Positions 8,989 to 22,200 of a stretch of 49,862 bases of DNA are shown one piece after another. The stretch lies in the NCBI GenBank assembly GCA_030538075.1, contig JAUNUQ010000018.1, positions 1 through 49,862 on the forward strand, given 5' to 3'. The DNA comes from Tissierellia bacterium (GTDB lineage: Bacteria > Bacillota > Clostridia > Tissierellales > Peptoniphilaceae). Position 1 is the first letter of the stretch, and every line of letters begins with the position of its first letter. Below the pieces are notes generated by a model. It did no database searches, was not told where the DNA came from, and worked only from the letters and a program-made list of their open reading frames with translations. A program made the position numbers and the translations under genes.

Positions 8989-9300
8989 ATATCCTGTCTT
9001 TCTAAGTTATAACAACTAGTCAATTACATGAATTTTCTGCTTCAATCACTCATTCACATCAATTCTCTTCGGTAATGTCTATTCTCTACAGTTCGCATAT
9101 TCATGCATATGATCACTTTGATTTATCTGTTAAAAAACTATAATAATTTGTTCGTTTCTCAGTGAAATACGCCAAATTTGCGTATCCCAATAATATCACA
9201 AACAGCATAAAAAAGATAGCCCCGAATAGCAGAACTAAATTTTTTATAAATCACATATATTTTTTACTTAGTATGCATACGCTAACTACATTTTCAGGTC
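8989..9300. other. AT-rich intergenic stretch with possible relic of a small membrane ORF
   Basis: No confident gene. On the minus strand the frame 9250-9113 is open for 45 codons and reads LVLLFGAIFFMLFVILLGY followed by ANLAYF and a polar tail, a plausible membrane helix. It has no usable start codon; an in-frame stop precedes it directly, next to an A-rich run. It may be the remnant of a decayed gene or chance in AT-rich DNA. I see no clear sigma-70 promoter for the LCP gene here. Confidence 0.35.
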
Positions 9301-10017
9301 TCATTTACTGCAGTTTGAGGAAAGTGCGGTCAATTGATCTGCACTGATTTCATCTTGGTCCAGATGCAACTGGATGATCTGTTTCGAGTCCATCCAGGAT
9401 TGTAGACAGCCGATTGCGATGCCCGCTTGCAGGATGGTGGACGGCTGATTGTTTTGCTGAATAAGCTGTTCGGGCGTAAAGAGTAGGACGGCGCATTTAT
9501 CTGTGGATGGAGTTTCTGATAATGCCTTTAAGACGCGCAGATCGTATTCGTCGGAGACGTCGAGCAGCTCCGAATTGATCTGCTCACGAATGAGGTGCTC
9601 TCTAATCCCTTGTGCCTGGGTCTGCTGGGAACAGTGCAGGATGTAGATGCTGCACTGTGTTAGAGCTTGGATATGCTCATGTAAGCCCTCTTCCCTTTCT
9701 CTTCGAAGCTCAAGGGCTGCGCTTGCACCCTTCTCGACTTTCCCCAGGATGTAGATGAGTTCACTCTGTCCGAGAAGCCAGTATTTTTCAAGGTCTTCCA
9801 AGGTTGTGAAGTCGGTGATGGTCATGGGGACGTATTTTATTCTATTGATTTCGCTTTGAATCTCGGAGGGCTCTTGAAGCCAAATTGGAAGGGTTTCTAC
9901 AATCTCCTCTTGTAAGGGGATCAGGTTGTCTCTTTGGTCATAGCCTATGCCTTTGATTCGCTCCTTAAACTCATGGATCCCAGAGAGGATGGATTCGTTA
10001 TTGGATTTTAAATGCAT
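9301..10017 (-). CDS. Uncharacterised protein, possible C-terminal TIR-like nucleotide-binding fold
   Basis: I do not firmly recognise this 238-residue protein. There is no signal peptide or membrane helix. The first 115 residues are mostly charged helices. From about 118 the pattern becomes alternating strand and helix: CSIYILHCSQQ, a helix, INSELLDVSDEYD, a helix, KCAVLLFTPEQL, then ILQAGIAIGCLQSW and QIIQLHLDQ. This order resembles TIR-like domains of the PF10137 type ('vFIVHG...', 'aVvLlTpDD', '...GyfigkLG...V'), but the residues are weakly conserved and the catalytic Glu position is unclear. An AGGTG site lies before the ATG and an extended -10 (TGATATAAT) lies upstream. It stands alone between the LCP gene and the terminator of the giant gene. 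It could be regulatory or defence-related; both are speculation. Confidence 0.55.
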   Translation of the reverse strand: MHLKSNNESILSGIHEFKERIKGIGYDQRDNLIPLQEEIVETLPIWLQEPSEIQSEINRIKYVPMTITDFTTLEDLEKYWLLGQSELIYILGKVEKGASAALELRREREEGLHEHIQALTQCSIYILHCSQQTQAQGIREHLIREQINSELLDVSDEYDLRVLKALSETPSTDKCAVLLFTPEQLIQQNNQPSTILQAGIAIGCLQSWMDSKQIIQLHLDQDEISADQLTALSSNCSK

Positions 10018-10048
10018 GTTTTCACCTATTATTTTCTATGGTTTATTT

Positions 10049-10057
10049 ATTATATCA
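10049..10057 (-). promoter_or_regulatory. Extended -10 promoter of the TIR-like gene
   Basis: The minus strand reads TGATATAAT about 35 bases before the start codon. No good -35 box is present at 16-18 bases. A 14-base block, TCTGATATAATAAA, is identical to the one upstream of phoH, supporting a real extended -10 element. Confidence 0.5.
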
Positions 10058-10161
10058 GATATATTACATTTGAATAGTGATTGCAAATTACAAAAAGTAT
10101 TAACAATTGCAGTAATTTTGCATGTTTCAGTAAACTCCATCTATTATACATGATATTCTAG

Positions 10162-10211
10162 TAAAAAGGGCAAGATCCATCTCATATTTCTATGGAATGG
10201 AGCTTGCCCTT
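10162..10211 (-). terminator. Rho-independent terminator of the giant surface-protein gene
   Basis: AAGGGCAAG at 10166-10174 pairs with CTTGCCCTT at 10203-10211, with further imperfect pairing inside the arms. On the minus strand the stem is followed by TTTTTAC. It lies about 30 bases past the stop codon of the giant gene, in the expected place. Confidence 0.85.
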
Positions 10212-10240
10212 ACTGTTTAGACGGTAGCCTTTATGCTGTG

Positions 10241-13200
10241 CTATCTGAGTTCTTCAGCTACCGCTGGGGTGATTGTCCTCTCCCCTCCGACTAAGATAAA
10301 TCGGGTAATTTCGCTGCCGTCTCCTGCCAGATAGGTCTGGATGGGCGCAGGTAACGCCGCTGCTCTAGTCAGAAGGATGGGCGCCTTCATCTCATCCGTC
10401 AATGGGCCTACCATCAACGCGTCGATAAAGACCTCTCCACTGGCCACAAAAGCTGTTGTGGCATTTGGATAGACGTATTCTGCTACGATGGTGGAAGTTT
10501 CGTAGCGATCTTTACCCGCCAGTCTCATCACATCGTAGTTTAGCTTTAAGCTCGTCTCGATCTCGGGGCTGATGGACATGGGTCCTCCTGCCAGTATGAT
10601 CTGGGATGGGCTGATGCGGTCAATCAGAGCCTTAGTGGACTCGGGTAATGCCGCTGTCCCTGTCAGTAGGATCGGTGTATGGTCCCTGACTGCTAAGGAG
10701 CTGATAACCAGTGCGTCAGGGAAGTCGTCTCCCTTCGCCAGGATGAGAGAATCTAAGGAGCCCTTGATGGCAAGGATCCGCTCAGCAATCTGGTTTGCCG
10801 TCTCATATCGATTAGCGCCACCGATGCGATCGACACTGTAGTCTGCGTCGAGTACCTCTGCTACATTCGCCGCAATGGTGTTTTCTCCACCGATCAGGAT
10901 GATATTTCTCGCTCCCAATCGAGCGATCTCTGAAGCAGTGACTGCCGGGAGCCCGTCCTTGGTCACGCCTAGGATTGGTGCTCCGATCAGATCTGCCAAC
11001 ACCGTTGCCGTTAAGGCGTCTGGGTATACATCGGCATTGACGAGGATGACGGTATCCGCGCTGTCCATGCTCTTTTTGGAGATTTCGACGGAGGTTTCAA
11101 ACCGGGTTGCTCCAGAGATCCGCTCTATGGTGTTTTTCGGCTCCACAGGTGTTGGCTCTGGGTTTGGTTTGGGATCCGGATCTGGCCTCGGCTCTGGATT
11201 TGGCGCTGGGTCCGGGTTGACTGGTGGTTTTTCCTTCGCTGTTACGGTCACTGTAGACATATGGTAGGCTTTGAGGCCTTCACTGTCTTCGACCATGAAT
11301 AGGACGGAATATTTTCCAGGTGCATTCGAATCTACTTGATTGGCTAATACGACGATCTGGTCTGTCAAGTCTCCATCTTGTTCATCAGTGGCGACCGGTT
11401 TTAGGTCGGACACTTGGAAGCTGGATCCCTCTGGAATGGAAAGATCCTGTGCGGTGAGATTTGGAGCTGTGTTGGTCACCGGCTTGCCCTCGACGGTGAT
11501 GGTTCTGGATTCGATGGCTGTTGCGCCAGCAGAATCCTCTACGATATAGACGATTTCGTAGTTACCTGGGACATCTGGATTGACCTCACCCATCAGCATG
11601 CGGACGCTGCCTGTCAGATCCCCATCTTCTGCATCGGTTGCGGTGACGCCGTTCATCGGATCGAAGGAGTCGCCGAGCTGGATAATCTGGTCCTGTAGGT
11701 GTATGACAGGTGGCTGGTTCTCCTGGGCTGGTCTTGCGAGTACTGCTGCCAAGGCTCTTGGACTATCGAGACCAGTGCTTGGATCGGTCTGGATTACATC
11801 CAAGATGGTTCCTGCGAGCTGTGCTGCCATTGGGATCTCGTAGTTTCCAAGCTCATCTGCGGTGGTCTGTCCTAGGACATCTCCATTTCCATTTCTCAGA
11901 GTGACGGTATTTCCAGGCACAGCGGTTCCCGTAATCTCGGTTTGGTCATCGTAGATGTCCAAGTTGACGGTCGGCTTTTCCGGTGCCGTCGGCTGAGCGT
12001 CTGCTGTATAGATCAGGGTGACGGTCTGGGGAGCTTTTGTGATGGTGCCTAGGAGTGGTGCGCTACTCGCTCCAAGCTCCTTATAGCTGTATCCGTCGAT
12101 GAACGGTGGGGTGAATTCGTAGTTCTTGCCCACTTCATCAAAGATAAAGTCGGTCTTCAGCTCTTCCCCGCTGTCCGAGAGCATTTTGATCTGCAGCAGT
12201 CCGTTTAAGGTCTGAACGGTGCTGGTAGCGGTTTGGCTCGGTTCCTTGCCTGCTGCTTTTGCAGTCGCTGTAACGGTGGATCCTGTTGTAAGGGATGGTA
12301 CGGTTATGGCATATCCTCCCGCAGCATCTGCTTTAGCCGGGTACTCCGTGCCGTCTACTGTGATCAGGACATCAGCATTTGGTTCCGCTGTGCCCTTCAC
12401 CTGCGTGTCTCCTACAATGGGTTGATCGATCGTTGGAGTATCCGTGGTCGTCACTTTTTGGTAGCGATAAGTGACAGTGGTCACTCCAGCGGGGATGATG
12501 CCCAAAGTGTTTCCTGAGTCTGATAGCAGTTGATAACCCAGGATGGTCTTGGCTGTGGTGGTGTAGCTTTCACCTAGATCCAAGGTCTGGGTTACGCGCT
12601 CTGCGATCTCCAGGTTCTCTTCATCGACGAATTTGGTGATTAAAGTGCCCGTAACAGGTGCGGTTCCCAAATCCACCTCGTATTCGTAGATTACGATGTG
12701 GATACCTTCAGCGATCTTGCCGGATACTGGCGCACTCTGGGCGTCGTGAACACCTGGCTTGTATCCAGAGATGTCCTTAGCGGTTGTCAGATAGTCACTG
12801 CCAAGGGTTTTGGTGATCTCATCTCGCCCAAAGATCTCGTCGCCGGTTTCCGCGTCCAAATGACGGACGAGGATGGTGCCTTCAACCTCTGGTAATGGAT
12901 TTTCGTCCTTCGAGTAGATATAGATCACATCGGTGATGCCAGCTGCAAAGTTGCCATTTGCATTGGTTGGAGTGGTATCCAGGGTATAGCCAGAAATCTC
13001 TTTTGCCGTTGTGGTATAGGGATCTCCAATTTTTCCGCTGTCCTGGGTGCGCAGGGTGATTTCATTCCCATCGGTATCGGTGTATTTGACGACGATGATC
13101 CCATCCTGATACGTTGGGTTGTCGATGTCTCTCGTGTAGACATAGATGACGGTGGTAATTCCCTCTGCATAGTCTCCATTGGCATTGGCCGGATTGGTAC

Positions 13201-16200
13201 CACTGGTGTATCCTGGGATGGATTTTGCAGCGGTGGAGTAGGCAGTGCCAACTTCTCCCTGATCTGTCTCACGGATGGCTATTTCGGCTTTGGTCGTAGC
13301 GTCTATATGCTTGACAACCAAATTCCCCATTACAGTAGATGGATCGCTGGTCTTCTCATATTCGTAGATGACGATGTGGATTCCTTCAAGCATCGGTCCA
13401 TATGGCGCTGTGCTGGTTGTTCGGTGGGTTCCTGCTTCATATCCACTGATTGTCTTTGCAGAGGTGCTATAGGTGGTTCCCGTGTTCTGGGTGATCTCTT
13501 CCCTACCTAGAATCTCCGTGTCACTGCCATTTAGCATATGCTTGACGAGTATGGTCCCTTGTAGGGTGGGTGCTGTATCGGAGTCTTTGGTGTAGTGGTA
13601 AGTGACTTCGATTACACCTTCACCGTATTCACCAGTGGCATTTACTGGCAGTTTCGTATCGTCGAGTTCGTAACCGTTGATGGTCTTAGCTGTGGTTTCA
13701 TAGGTTGATCCCATTTCTCCACTTAGCTGACTACGAAGGGCGATTTCAGTGCCTTCACTGTCCACGTATTTGACAACGACGATTCCATCCGCATAGGTGG
13801 GGGTGTCAGTGGTTCTGGTGTATTCGTAGATAACGGTGGTGAGGCCTTCTGCGTAGGTGCCACTTACATTTGCTGGTGCGGTTTCCGCAGAGTAGCCTGC
13901 TATGGTCTTTGCGCTGGTGCTATAGTCAGTCCCTACGGTACCAGAGGATTCTACTCGTGCAGCTATTTCAACGTTGCTGTCTTTTAGGATATGCTTGACG
14001 AGAACGGTACCTTGGATGTCTGAAGGATCACTGGTCCGAGTATATTTGTAGATGACTGTCTGGATTCCTTCGGAATAGGTTCCGGCGGTGGCAGAGGAAG
14101 CTGTATCGTGTACTCCTTCGCCATATCCTGTGATGGATTTCGCTTCGGTCGAGTAGGTGGTACCCATCTTTCCGCTGGTTTCATCTCTTCCAAAGATCTC
14201 GTCTCCACTGGTTGCATCGACATGTTTGACGACAATGGTTCCTTCTACTTCTGGTGCGACGTCAGCTGTCTTGGCGTAGACATACACTACGTTGAGCACA
14301 CCTTCGCCGTATTTTCCACTTGCATTGATCGGGTTTTCTCCTACGGTATATCCAGAGATGTTCTTGGCTTCGGTCGAATAGTCATCCCCAATCGCTCCAC
14401 TCATCTGGGCACGAAGGGCAATTTCATTACCTTCTTCGTCCACGTATTTCACAACGACAATGCCATCTTGATAGCTTGGAGTGTCGGTGTTTCTCGTGTA
14501 TTCATACGTGACGGTGGTAACACCTTCTGCATAGGTTCCATTTGCATTTGCTGGCACATCTCCTACTGTGTAGCCGGAGATTGTTTTAGGAGTAGTTGTA
14601 TAGCTTGTTCCTACTTCCCCTTCACCTGTGACTCGCGCTGCGATTTCTGCCCTGGTAGTTGCGTCTATATGCTTGACAACCAAATTCCCCATTACAGTAG
14701 ATGGATCGCTGGTCTTCTCATATTCGTAGATGACGATGTGGATGCCTTCTATCATCGGTCCAGATGACGCTGCACTGGTCGTTCGGTGGGTTCCTGCTTC
14801 ATATCCACTAATGACCTTTGCAGCAGTGCTATAGGTGGTTCCCGTGTTCTGGGTGATCTCTTCCCTACCTAGGATCTCAGTAATGCTGCCCTTGAGCATA
14901 TGCTTGACGATAATGGTCCCTTGTAGGGTGGGTGCTGTGTCAGAGACTTTGGTGTAGTGATAGATGACTTCAATTACACCTTCTGCGTATTCACCTTCAG
15001 CATTTGCTGGCAGCTTTGTATCGTCTACTTCGTATCCATAGATGGTCTTGGCTGTGATTTCATAGGTTGATCCCATTTCCCCACTAAGCTGGCTACGAAG
15101 GGCGATTTCTTCTCCGTCATTATCCACGTATTTCACGATGACGATTCCATCCGCATAGGTGGGTGTGTCGGTAGTTCTGGTGTACTCGTAGAGAACGGTG
15201 GTTAGGCCTTCTGCATAGGTTCCACTTGCATTTGTAGGTGCTGCTTCCGCGGTGTAGCCTGCGATGCTTTTTGTGCTTGTGGTATAGTCGGTCCCTACGG
15301 TACCAGAGGATTCTACTCGTGCAGCTATTTCAACGTTGCTGTCTTTTAGGATATGCTTGACAAGGACGGTACCTTGGATGTCTGAAGGATCACTGGTCTT
15401 TTCATACTCGTAGATGACAATGTGGATTCCTTCTTGATATTGTCCAGTTTCCGTTCCACTGCGTAGAGATGCCGTTCCGTAGCCTTCGATGGTCTTTATC
15501 AAGGTCTTGGTGTCATAGGTGACGGATGCATCATTCACATTTCCAGTTAAGGTATCTCTGCCGTAAATCTCATTGGTCGTTCCCTTTTCCATATGCTTGA
15601 CGATTACCGTGCCTTCAATGGCTTGAGGCTCATCACTGATCTGGGTGTATAGGATCGTAATGGTCTGAATGCCATCGGTATAGGTGCCGGTTGCCGTTGC
15701 CGGAGTTGGATTGCTAAAACCGGCTATGGTCTTGGCAGGAACCGTGAAGGTTTCTTCGAGCGCTCCAGACTGTTCCGTGCGTCCAGCAATTTCATTGCCA
15801 TCACCATCGACATATTTGACGATGACTTTTGGACTCTGAATGGATTCTGGATCGGATACTTTCGCATATTCGTAGATAACGGTGGTGGTTCCTTCTACGT
15901 AGGTCCCATTAGCAGCTGCACTTCCTGATGCTAGGGCACCTTCTTGGTAGCCTGTTATGGTCTTGGCAAAAGCAGTGTATTCTGCATCTACTTCTTTTGA
16001 ATCGGTTACCCTAGATGATATTTCTGCTTTGGTTGTTGCATCAATATGCTTGACAACTAGATTCCCCATTACGATTGAAGGATCGCTGGTCTTCTCGTAT
16101 TCGTAGATGACAATGTGAATTCCTTCTTGATATTGTCCCGCTTCGGTTCCGCTTCTTAAAGCTGCCGTTCCGTAGCCTTCGATGATCTTTTTATTGAGTG

Positions 16201-19200
16201 TAGCATCATAGGTTACATTTGAATCATTTGCTGCTCCAGTTAAGGTGTCTCGACCGTAGATTTCTGTGGTCGTTCCCTTTTCCATATGCTTGACGATGAC
16301 GGTGCCTTCAATGGCTTGAGGCTCATCACTGATCTGGGTGTATAGGATCGTAATGGTCTGAATGCCATCGGTATAGGTGCCGGTTGCCGTTGCCGGAGTT
16401 GGATTGCTAAAACCGGCTATGGTCTTGGCAGGAACCGTGAAGGTTTCTTCGAGCGCTCCAGACTGTTCCGTGCGTCCAGCAATTTCATTGCCATCACCAT
16501 CGACATATTTGACGATGACTTTTGGACTCTGGATGGTTTCTGGATCGGATACCTTCGCATATTCGTAGATAACGGTGGTGGCTCCTTCCGCGTAGGTCCC
16601 ATTAGCAGCTGCACTTCCCGATGCAAGAGCACCTGCTTGGTATCCTGTTATGGTCTTGACTGAGGTAGAATACTCCGTTTCCACTTCTTTTGAATCGGTT
16701 AACCTAGCTGAAATCTCTGCTTTGGTTGTTGCATCAATATGCTTGACAACCAAATTCCCCATTACGGTTGATGGATCGCTGGTCCGAGTATATTTGTAGA
16801 TGACTGTCTGGATTCCTTCGGAATAGTTTCCGGTGGTGGCAGAGGAAGCTGTATCGTGTACTCCTTCACCATAACCTGTGATGGGTTTCGCTTCGGTCAT
16901 GTAGGTTGTGCCTACTTTTCCACTGGTTTCATCTCTTCCGAATATCTCGTCTCCACTGGTTGCATCGACATGTTTGACGACAATGGTTCCTTCTATATCT
17001 GGTGCGACGTCAGCTGTTTTTGAATATACATAGACGACATTAAGCACACCTTCTGCATACTCGCCAGTCTCATTGGTTGGTGTAGATGTTAAGTTGTACC
17101 CTCCAATGGTCTTAGCTGTGGTTGAATAGTCATCCCCTATCGTTCCACTTGACTGGGTACGAAGGGCGATTTCATTGCCATCCTCATCCACGTATTTCAC
17201 GATGACGATTCCATCTGCATAGGTGGGGGTGTCAGTGGTTCTGGTGTATTCGTAGGTGACGGTGGTAACACCTTCAATATACTGTCCGGTGTGATTTGTC
17301 GGAGTCACTTGCAAGGTATAACCATGGATGCTCTTCGATGCAGTCGAATAATTCGAATCCACTTCTCCCCTAGTCTCTACTCGCTCTGCGATCTCAGAGC
17401 TACTGCCCTCTAGGATATGCTTGGTAATGACAATCCCCGAAACCTCGCTAACCAGTGGTTTATAGGTGAAGAGTAGCTGTTTGGTGATGCCCGCCGTATA
17501 GTTGACGGTGGAGCCTTCGGAATAGTTCTCTCCATCGAGGGTTGCACTGATAAATTCATATTCTGCAATGCTCGGATGGCTCTTTGCGATACCCGGATCC
17601 GCTGGCAGCCCGGCTGTGGTTTCCCTTGTGAGGAGTTCTCTACCATTTTGATCCACATATTTTACTATGATGGTTCCAGAAAGAGCACTGCCTACCTGCT
17701 TATAGACGACTTCTACCGTCTGGGTGCTACCCGGAGCGTAATTTACATTGGATTCCGTATAGCTTACACCGTCCAGCTTGGTCTCTTTATATTCGTAGCC
17801 ATCGACGGTCGGTTTCAGAAGGGTATAGGTTGCTGTTTCATCATCTGATGCGGTATAGACCCGCTCCGCTAGTTCCCGACCGGACTCATCGACATATTTC
17901 ACCAGAATGGTTCCATAGAGTTCGGAGTCCGGTACCAGATATCTATAGGTGATGGTCTGGGTGGTCCCAGGAGTCTGCGTTACCGTCTGGGGACTGTCCT
18001 GCACCGGATTTTCAGCTAGGATATATCCTGCCGGCAATGGAGACAATGCGGAAACAATCTGATCTCCTGTGCCCGTATAGATCTGACGATCTGCAATCTC
18101 CGTCTGGGTACCGTCGATGACATGGCGCAGGATGATGGTGCCTTGTACGGAGGCTGTGTCTGCCGTGTAGACCTTAGTCACGGTGAGCAGTCCATTGATA
18201 AACTCCGTTCCGTCCTCTGTTGTGGGATGATATTTCGTCTCCGACAGAGTGTAGCCCCCAAAGGTCTTGTCTGTCAGGGTATGAGCGGCGCCGATTTCTC
18301 CATTGGATATGATATATTCCGCCAGATCGATCTCTTCCATGCCATCCATCGTGATATAGCGTTCGACGATGGTTCCGTTTATGACGGCATCATCTGCGCG
18401 GTAGATATAGCTGACGATAATGGGAGCGGCAGTATAGAACCCTTCCGCTTCCCCTTTGGTTTCGATCAGGGTATATCCGGCTATTGTCTTGGAGTTTGTT
18501 TTATAAGGGTCTCCCACCGGACCAAAACTGAATTCCGTCTTGCTCAGCCGATTACCTTCTTCGTCTACGTAATTGGCTGTGACGGTCCCCACACTCGAAG
18601 TCTCATAGACAAAGGTGATGCTCTGATTCTCGTCTCTATCTACAGTGATCTCTTGTGAAACAGAATCTGGCAAATTGTATCCGGTAATTGCCGGCGCAGT
18701 CTCTGTGACTGTTACTCCATAGGGCTGATTCGAGACCAGCTTGGAAGTCGCGATGGCATTTCCATCTTCGTCATGATAATGAACCGTATATTGATTGTCT
18801 ACGGTCAGATTGTAGTAGAGCCTGAGCACCAAACTGCCATCGGCTTTAATCACTCCCGTAGATGTGGAAATCTCCGCCTTGTAGGTGTAGCCTTGGATGT
18901 CAGCTGCGGTGATATCCACTGTTGTACCCGTGGTGCCGGATATTGGAGATGCCGGGGTCTGCATTTGATAGCTGCCGTCCAATTGCTGTAGATAGCTCTC
19001 AACGACATAGTTTGCAGTACCCGCGCCATAGACAAAAGTGATCACATTTCCGCTGGCTTTTAGGGTGATGGTCTGTGGATCCGTTGGCTTAACGTAACCA
19101 GCAATCGCAATCGCCTCTTCCGTCACTTCGTCTCCGACGCTTTTTCCACCAACCAGTTTTGATTCGGCGATCGGATGGCCACTTTCATCCACATAGTGGA

Positions 19201-22200
19201 CCATATAGCTGATATCTGTGGTCTTGGTGTAGTAGAAGTTGATTTCGTTTCCAGTAGCTGCTAAAGTGATCGACTTGCTTGCTGCATCTGGAGTATAACC
19301 AGGGATGGAAAGGGCAAGCTCCTTCACTTCTGCTGCCATGGTCTGTCCCAATACTTCCTTGGAGTCCGCTAATTTGTCCGTTGTATCCTCTTCATAGTAG
19401 TTGACCGTATATTTGATATTGTTATCGGCTCTATACCAGAAGATATAGATATTTTCTCCGGTGGATAAAGTCAATATGTCGTTGGTCTTGATAGGTGAAT
19501 ATCCTGGGACCTCTATGGCATCCAAAGATACGGTGCTGCCTACCATGCCTGCATTTTCATTGATCAGAGGATCTGCAAGCACCCTTCCATCTTCCAGTTG
19601 ATAATGAACTTCATATCCTACATACTGGTTTTCGTCTGGTAGATAATATAGGGCTGCCTGTGCCAGATTATCGCTGGTCACTGTAAGGGTAGTCGACTGT
19701 GCTTCACCAAGCTCCTCTTCCGTTGCCAGACGATATCCGTTTGGAGCGGTGATCATGTTTAGATCGATCAATCTGTCTACCGGCTCTTTATCTATGATCT
19801 GGGAGGTCCCCGGAACGGGAGCTTTTGTCTTCGAAAAGCTACCGCCTCCATTGTCCTTTAACAGGAACTGGTCGATTCGGTAAGTGAACAATTGGGACTC
19901 ATCCACGACATAGTAGACTGTCTTATGGTTTTTAGTCATCAACTGATTTCCATCTATTGTATTGTCTGCATCTCCGGCAAAAATATCAAATTCGGAAATT
20001 TGTGCATCTTTTACCTTGTAACCCCGTAGATTTTCCGGATGGTTGACCATAATTCGCTGCTCTGCAGCTCCATCTCCCAGTACCGGATTGGGGGAAAGCC
20101 CCGGAACCTTCGTCTCACTACCGTCAAGGAAGTAGTCGATCTGGTAGGGATAGGTCTCATCCAAATTGACCAGATAGAAGATATTGACCACATTGTCCCC
20201 GGGGTAGTTTGAACTCTTTTGATCGAGAGTTCCTTCCGCAGCTGCTGCATCTGCGTTTACATTGGCGACGATCAGCTGCGTAGGCTGATTGCTTGCGATC
20301 TTGTAACCATCTACCTCTGGATGCAATATGTCAATAGACTGCCCTACATTTGCACTTCCCATGACCGGATTAGCAGTGATTCCCGGTACTTTGATGCTCT
20401 GATAATCTTCATCCACGTCTCCTGGTACAACCCGGTAGTAGTTGATCTGGTAATTGAATTTCTGCGTTGTATCCACTGTATAGTAGAAATAGATGTCGTT
20501 TGACTCAGCATACAGCACAAAGGAAGTAGGCTGCCCAATTTCCATCTCGTATCCATCTATCTCTGGTGCCGTCTCTGTGACGATTGACCCCACCTTTAGT
20601 GGATTTCCTTCTTCGTCTACTGGGTTTTCTACCAGTTTTTCAGGCGCCAAGTCAAGATGCTCACCCTTCTCGGTTTTTAGAATATAGTGGACGGTGTAGT
20701 CTTTTATATCATTCGCCGTATAGTAGAATTTTATAACCGTGGATCCGTCCCCGGCGATGACCGAGCTGGTGATATTCTCAGAATGTTCGGGATCATAGGC
20801 GTAGCTCTCGATCCTGGGCGCCGTTCCATGAACGGTGGAGCCTGTCTGTCCCATCCCCGTTGAAGTCCGACTTGGTGTAGCTGGATAGGAGCCGTCCGAT
20901 TCTTGTAAATAGGTCTCGATCGTATAGATCGTCGTCGCATTTGCAGAATAGTAGAGCTTTAGTCGTAAGCTGCCATCTCCTTGGACGACACCGCTCTTCG
21001 TGCTGATACTCGAATCAAAGGTATAGCCTGGAAGGCTTGTGTCTTGCACCGATACTTGGGTATTGGTCATCCCCGAAAGGTTTTTCGTCTCCGACAGCTG
21101 ATATCCAACACCACCAGCACCTTGCAGATAGGTCTGCACGGTATATGGGGTCGTGTCGTTTACGGCATAATACAGTTTTAGCGTCAGACTGCCGTCCCCT
21201 ACAACTTGCCCGGACCAGCGCTCACCAGAAGAGCCAGGTAGATAGGTGTAACCTGGGATCTGTTTTGGAGCTCCCGTTTCCGTTTGGTCCACCGAAGCGT
21301 ATACGATGCTATCAGTCACGCCGCGGAGGGCATCTCTTTGCGAAGGCAGCGCATCATAGCTACCATCTGCTTTTTGGAGATAGTACTCAATGGAATAATC
21401 CGTTTGTGTCGTCGTGTAATAGAGCTTTAATACAGTGGACCCATCCCCTTGGAGTCTCGCCGATCGAAGATTATTTGTATTCCCTCGATCAAAGGAATAT
21501 CCCTTCAGCCGGATATCATCTATGCCAGATAAGAGATCCGCTGTGACAATACTACTGGTGATCCCCGTTTCGTATTCCGTGAGGGCTACTCGATAACCCC
21601 CTGCCCCATCGGGGACATAATGCTGGATCTGATAGCTGGTATCCTCCTTCGGAGTGTAGAACAGCTTGATAATCAGCTGCGGATCGTAGGAGGTATTGGG
21701 ATAGAGGATATAGTTTGGTGCGGAGGTATAACCCTCTCTTTTGCTAGTATTTGGGCTATAAACACTGGAGGAGTAACTCGTACTATCATAGGTGAAGCCG
21801 GGCGTATGCTCCGTCGACAAAACCTTGGACCCGAGCTGAATCGTCGCGCCAGAAATCCCATCTACATATTCATCGGATCTCTTTAATACCTCGACATTAC
21901 CTCCGGCAATATCCCGAATATAATGCTCGACTACATAGGGGCGATTGGAAATCCCCCGGTAATACACATTGATCGTCGTGTCCTCGGCGGTGATCCTCGC
22001 AGGGATTGGATCGGATTTAGCCATATCCAGCAGAAAGCCGTGGTGCGCCCCATAACCTGTCATCTCCGTCAAGGCTTTCGGAGTGATCCGTTCTCCAATC
22101 TTTGCATCCAAATTATAGGAAGCCTGGACTGCATAGGGCAGATCGCTGGATCCATCGGTGTATTTGAATAGAGATTGGGACACAAAATAGTTGACCGTGA

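Noticed and set aside
8573-9019. 148-codon plus-strand frame over the LCP gene
   Set aside because: Ser-rich antisense reading of a well-supported LCP gene; no ribosome binding site.
9005-9024. TTGACT and TATAAC boxes upstream of the LCP gene
   Set aside because: Only about 7 bases separate the two, far too short for a sigma-70 promoter.
14108-14767. 219-codon open frame on the plus strand
   Set aside because: It is the antisense reading of the repeat block; Cys/Phe/Ser-rich with no domain, and similar shadow frames recur at the repeat period.
21037-21546. 169-codon plus-strand frame within the giant gene
   Set aside because: Antisense to repeat-coding sequence with no motif or start signal.
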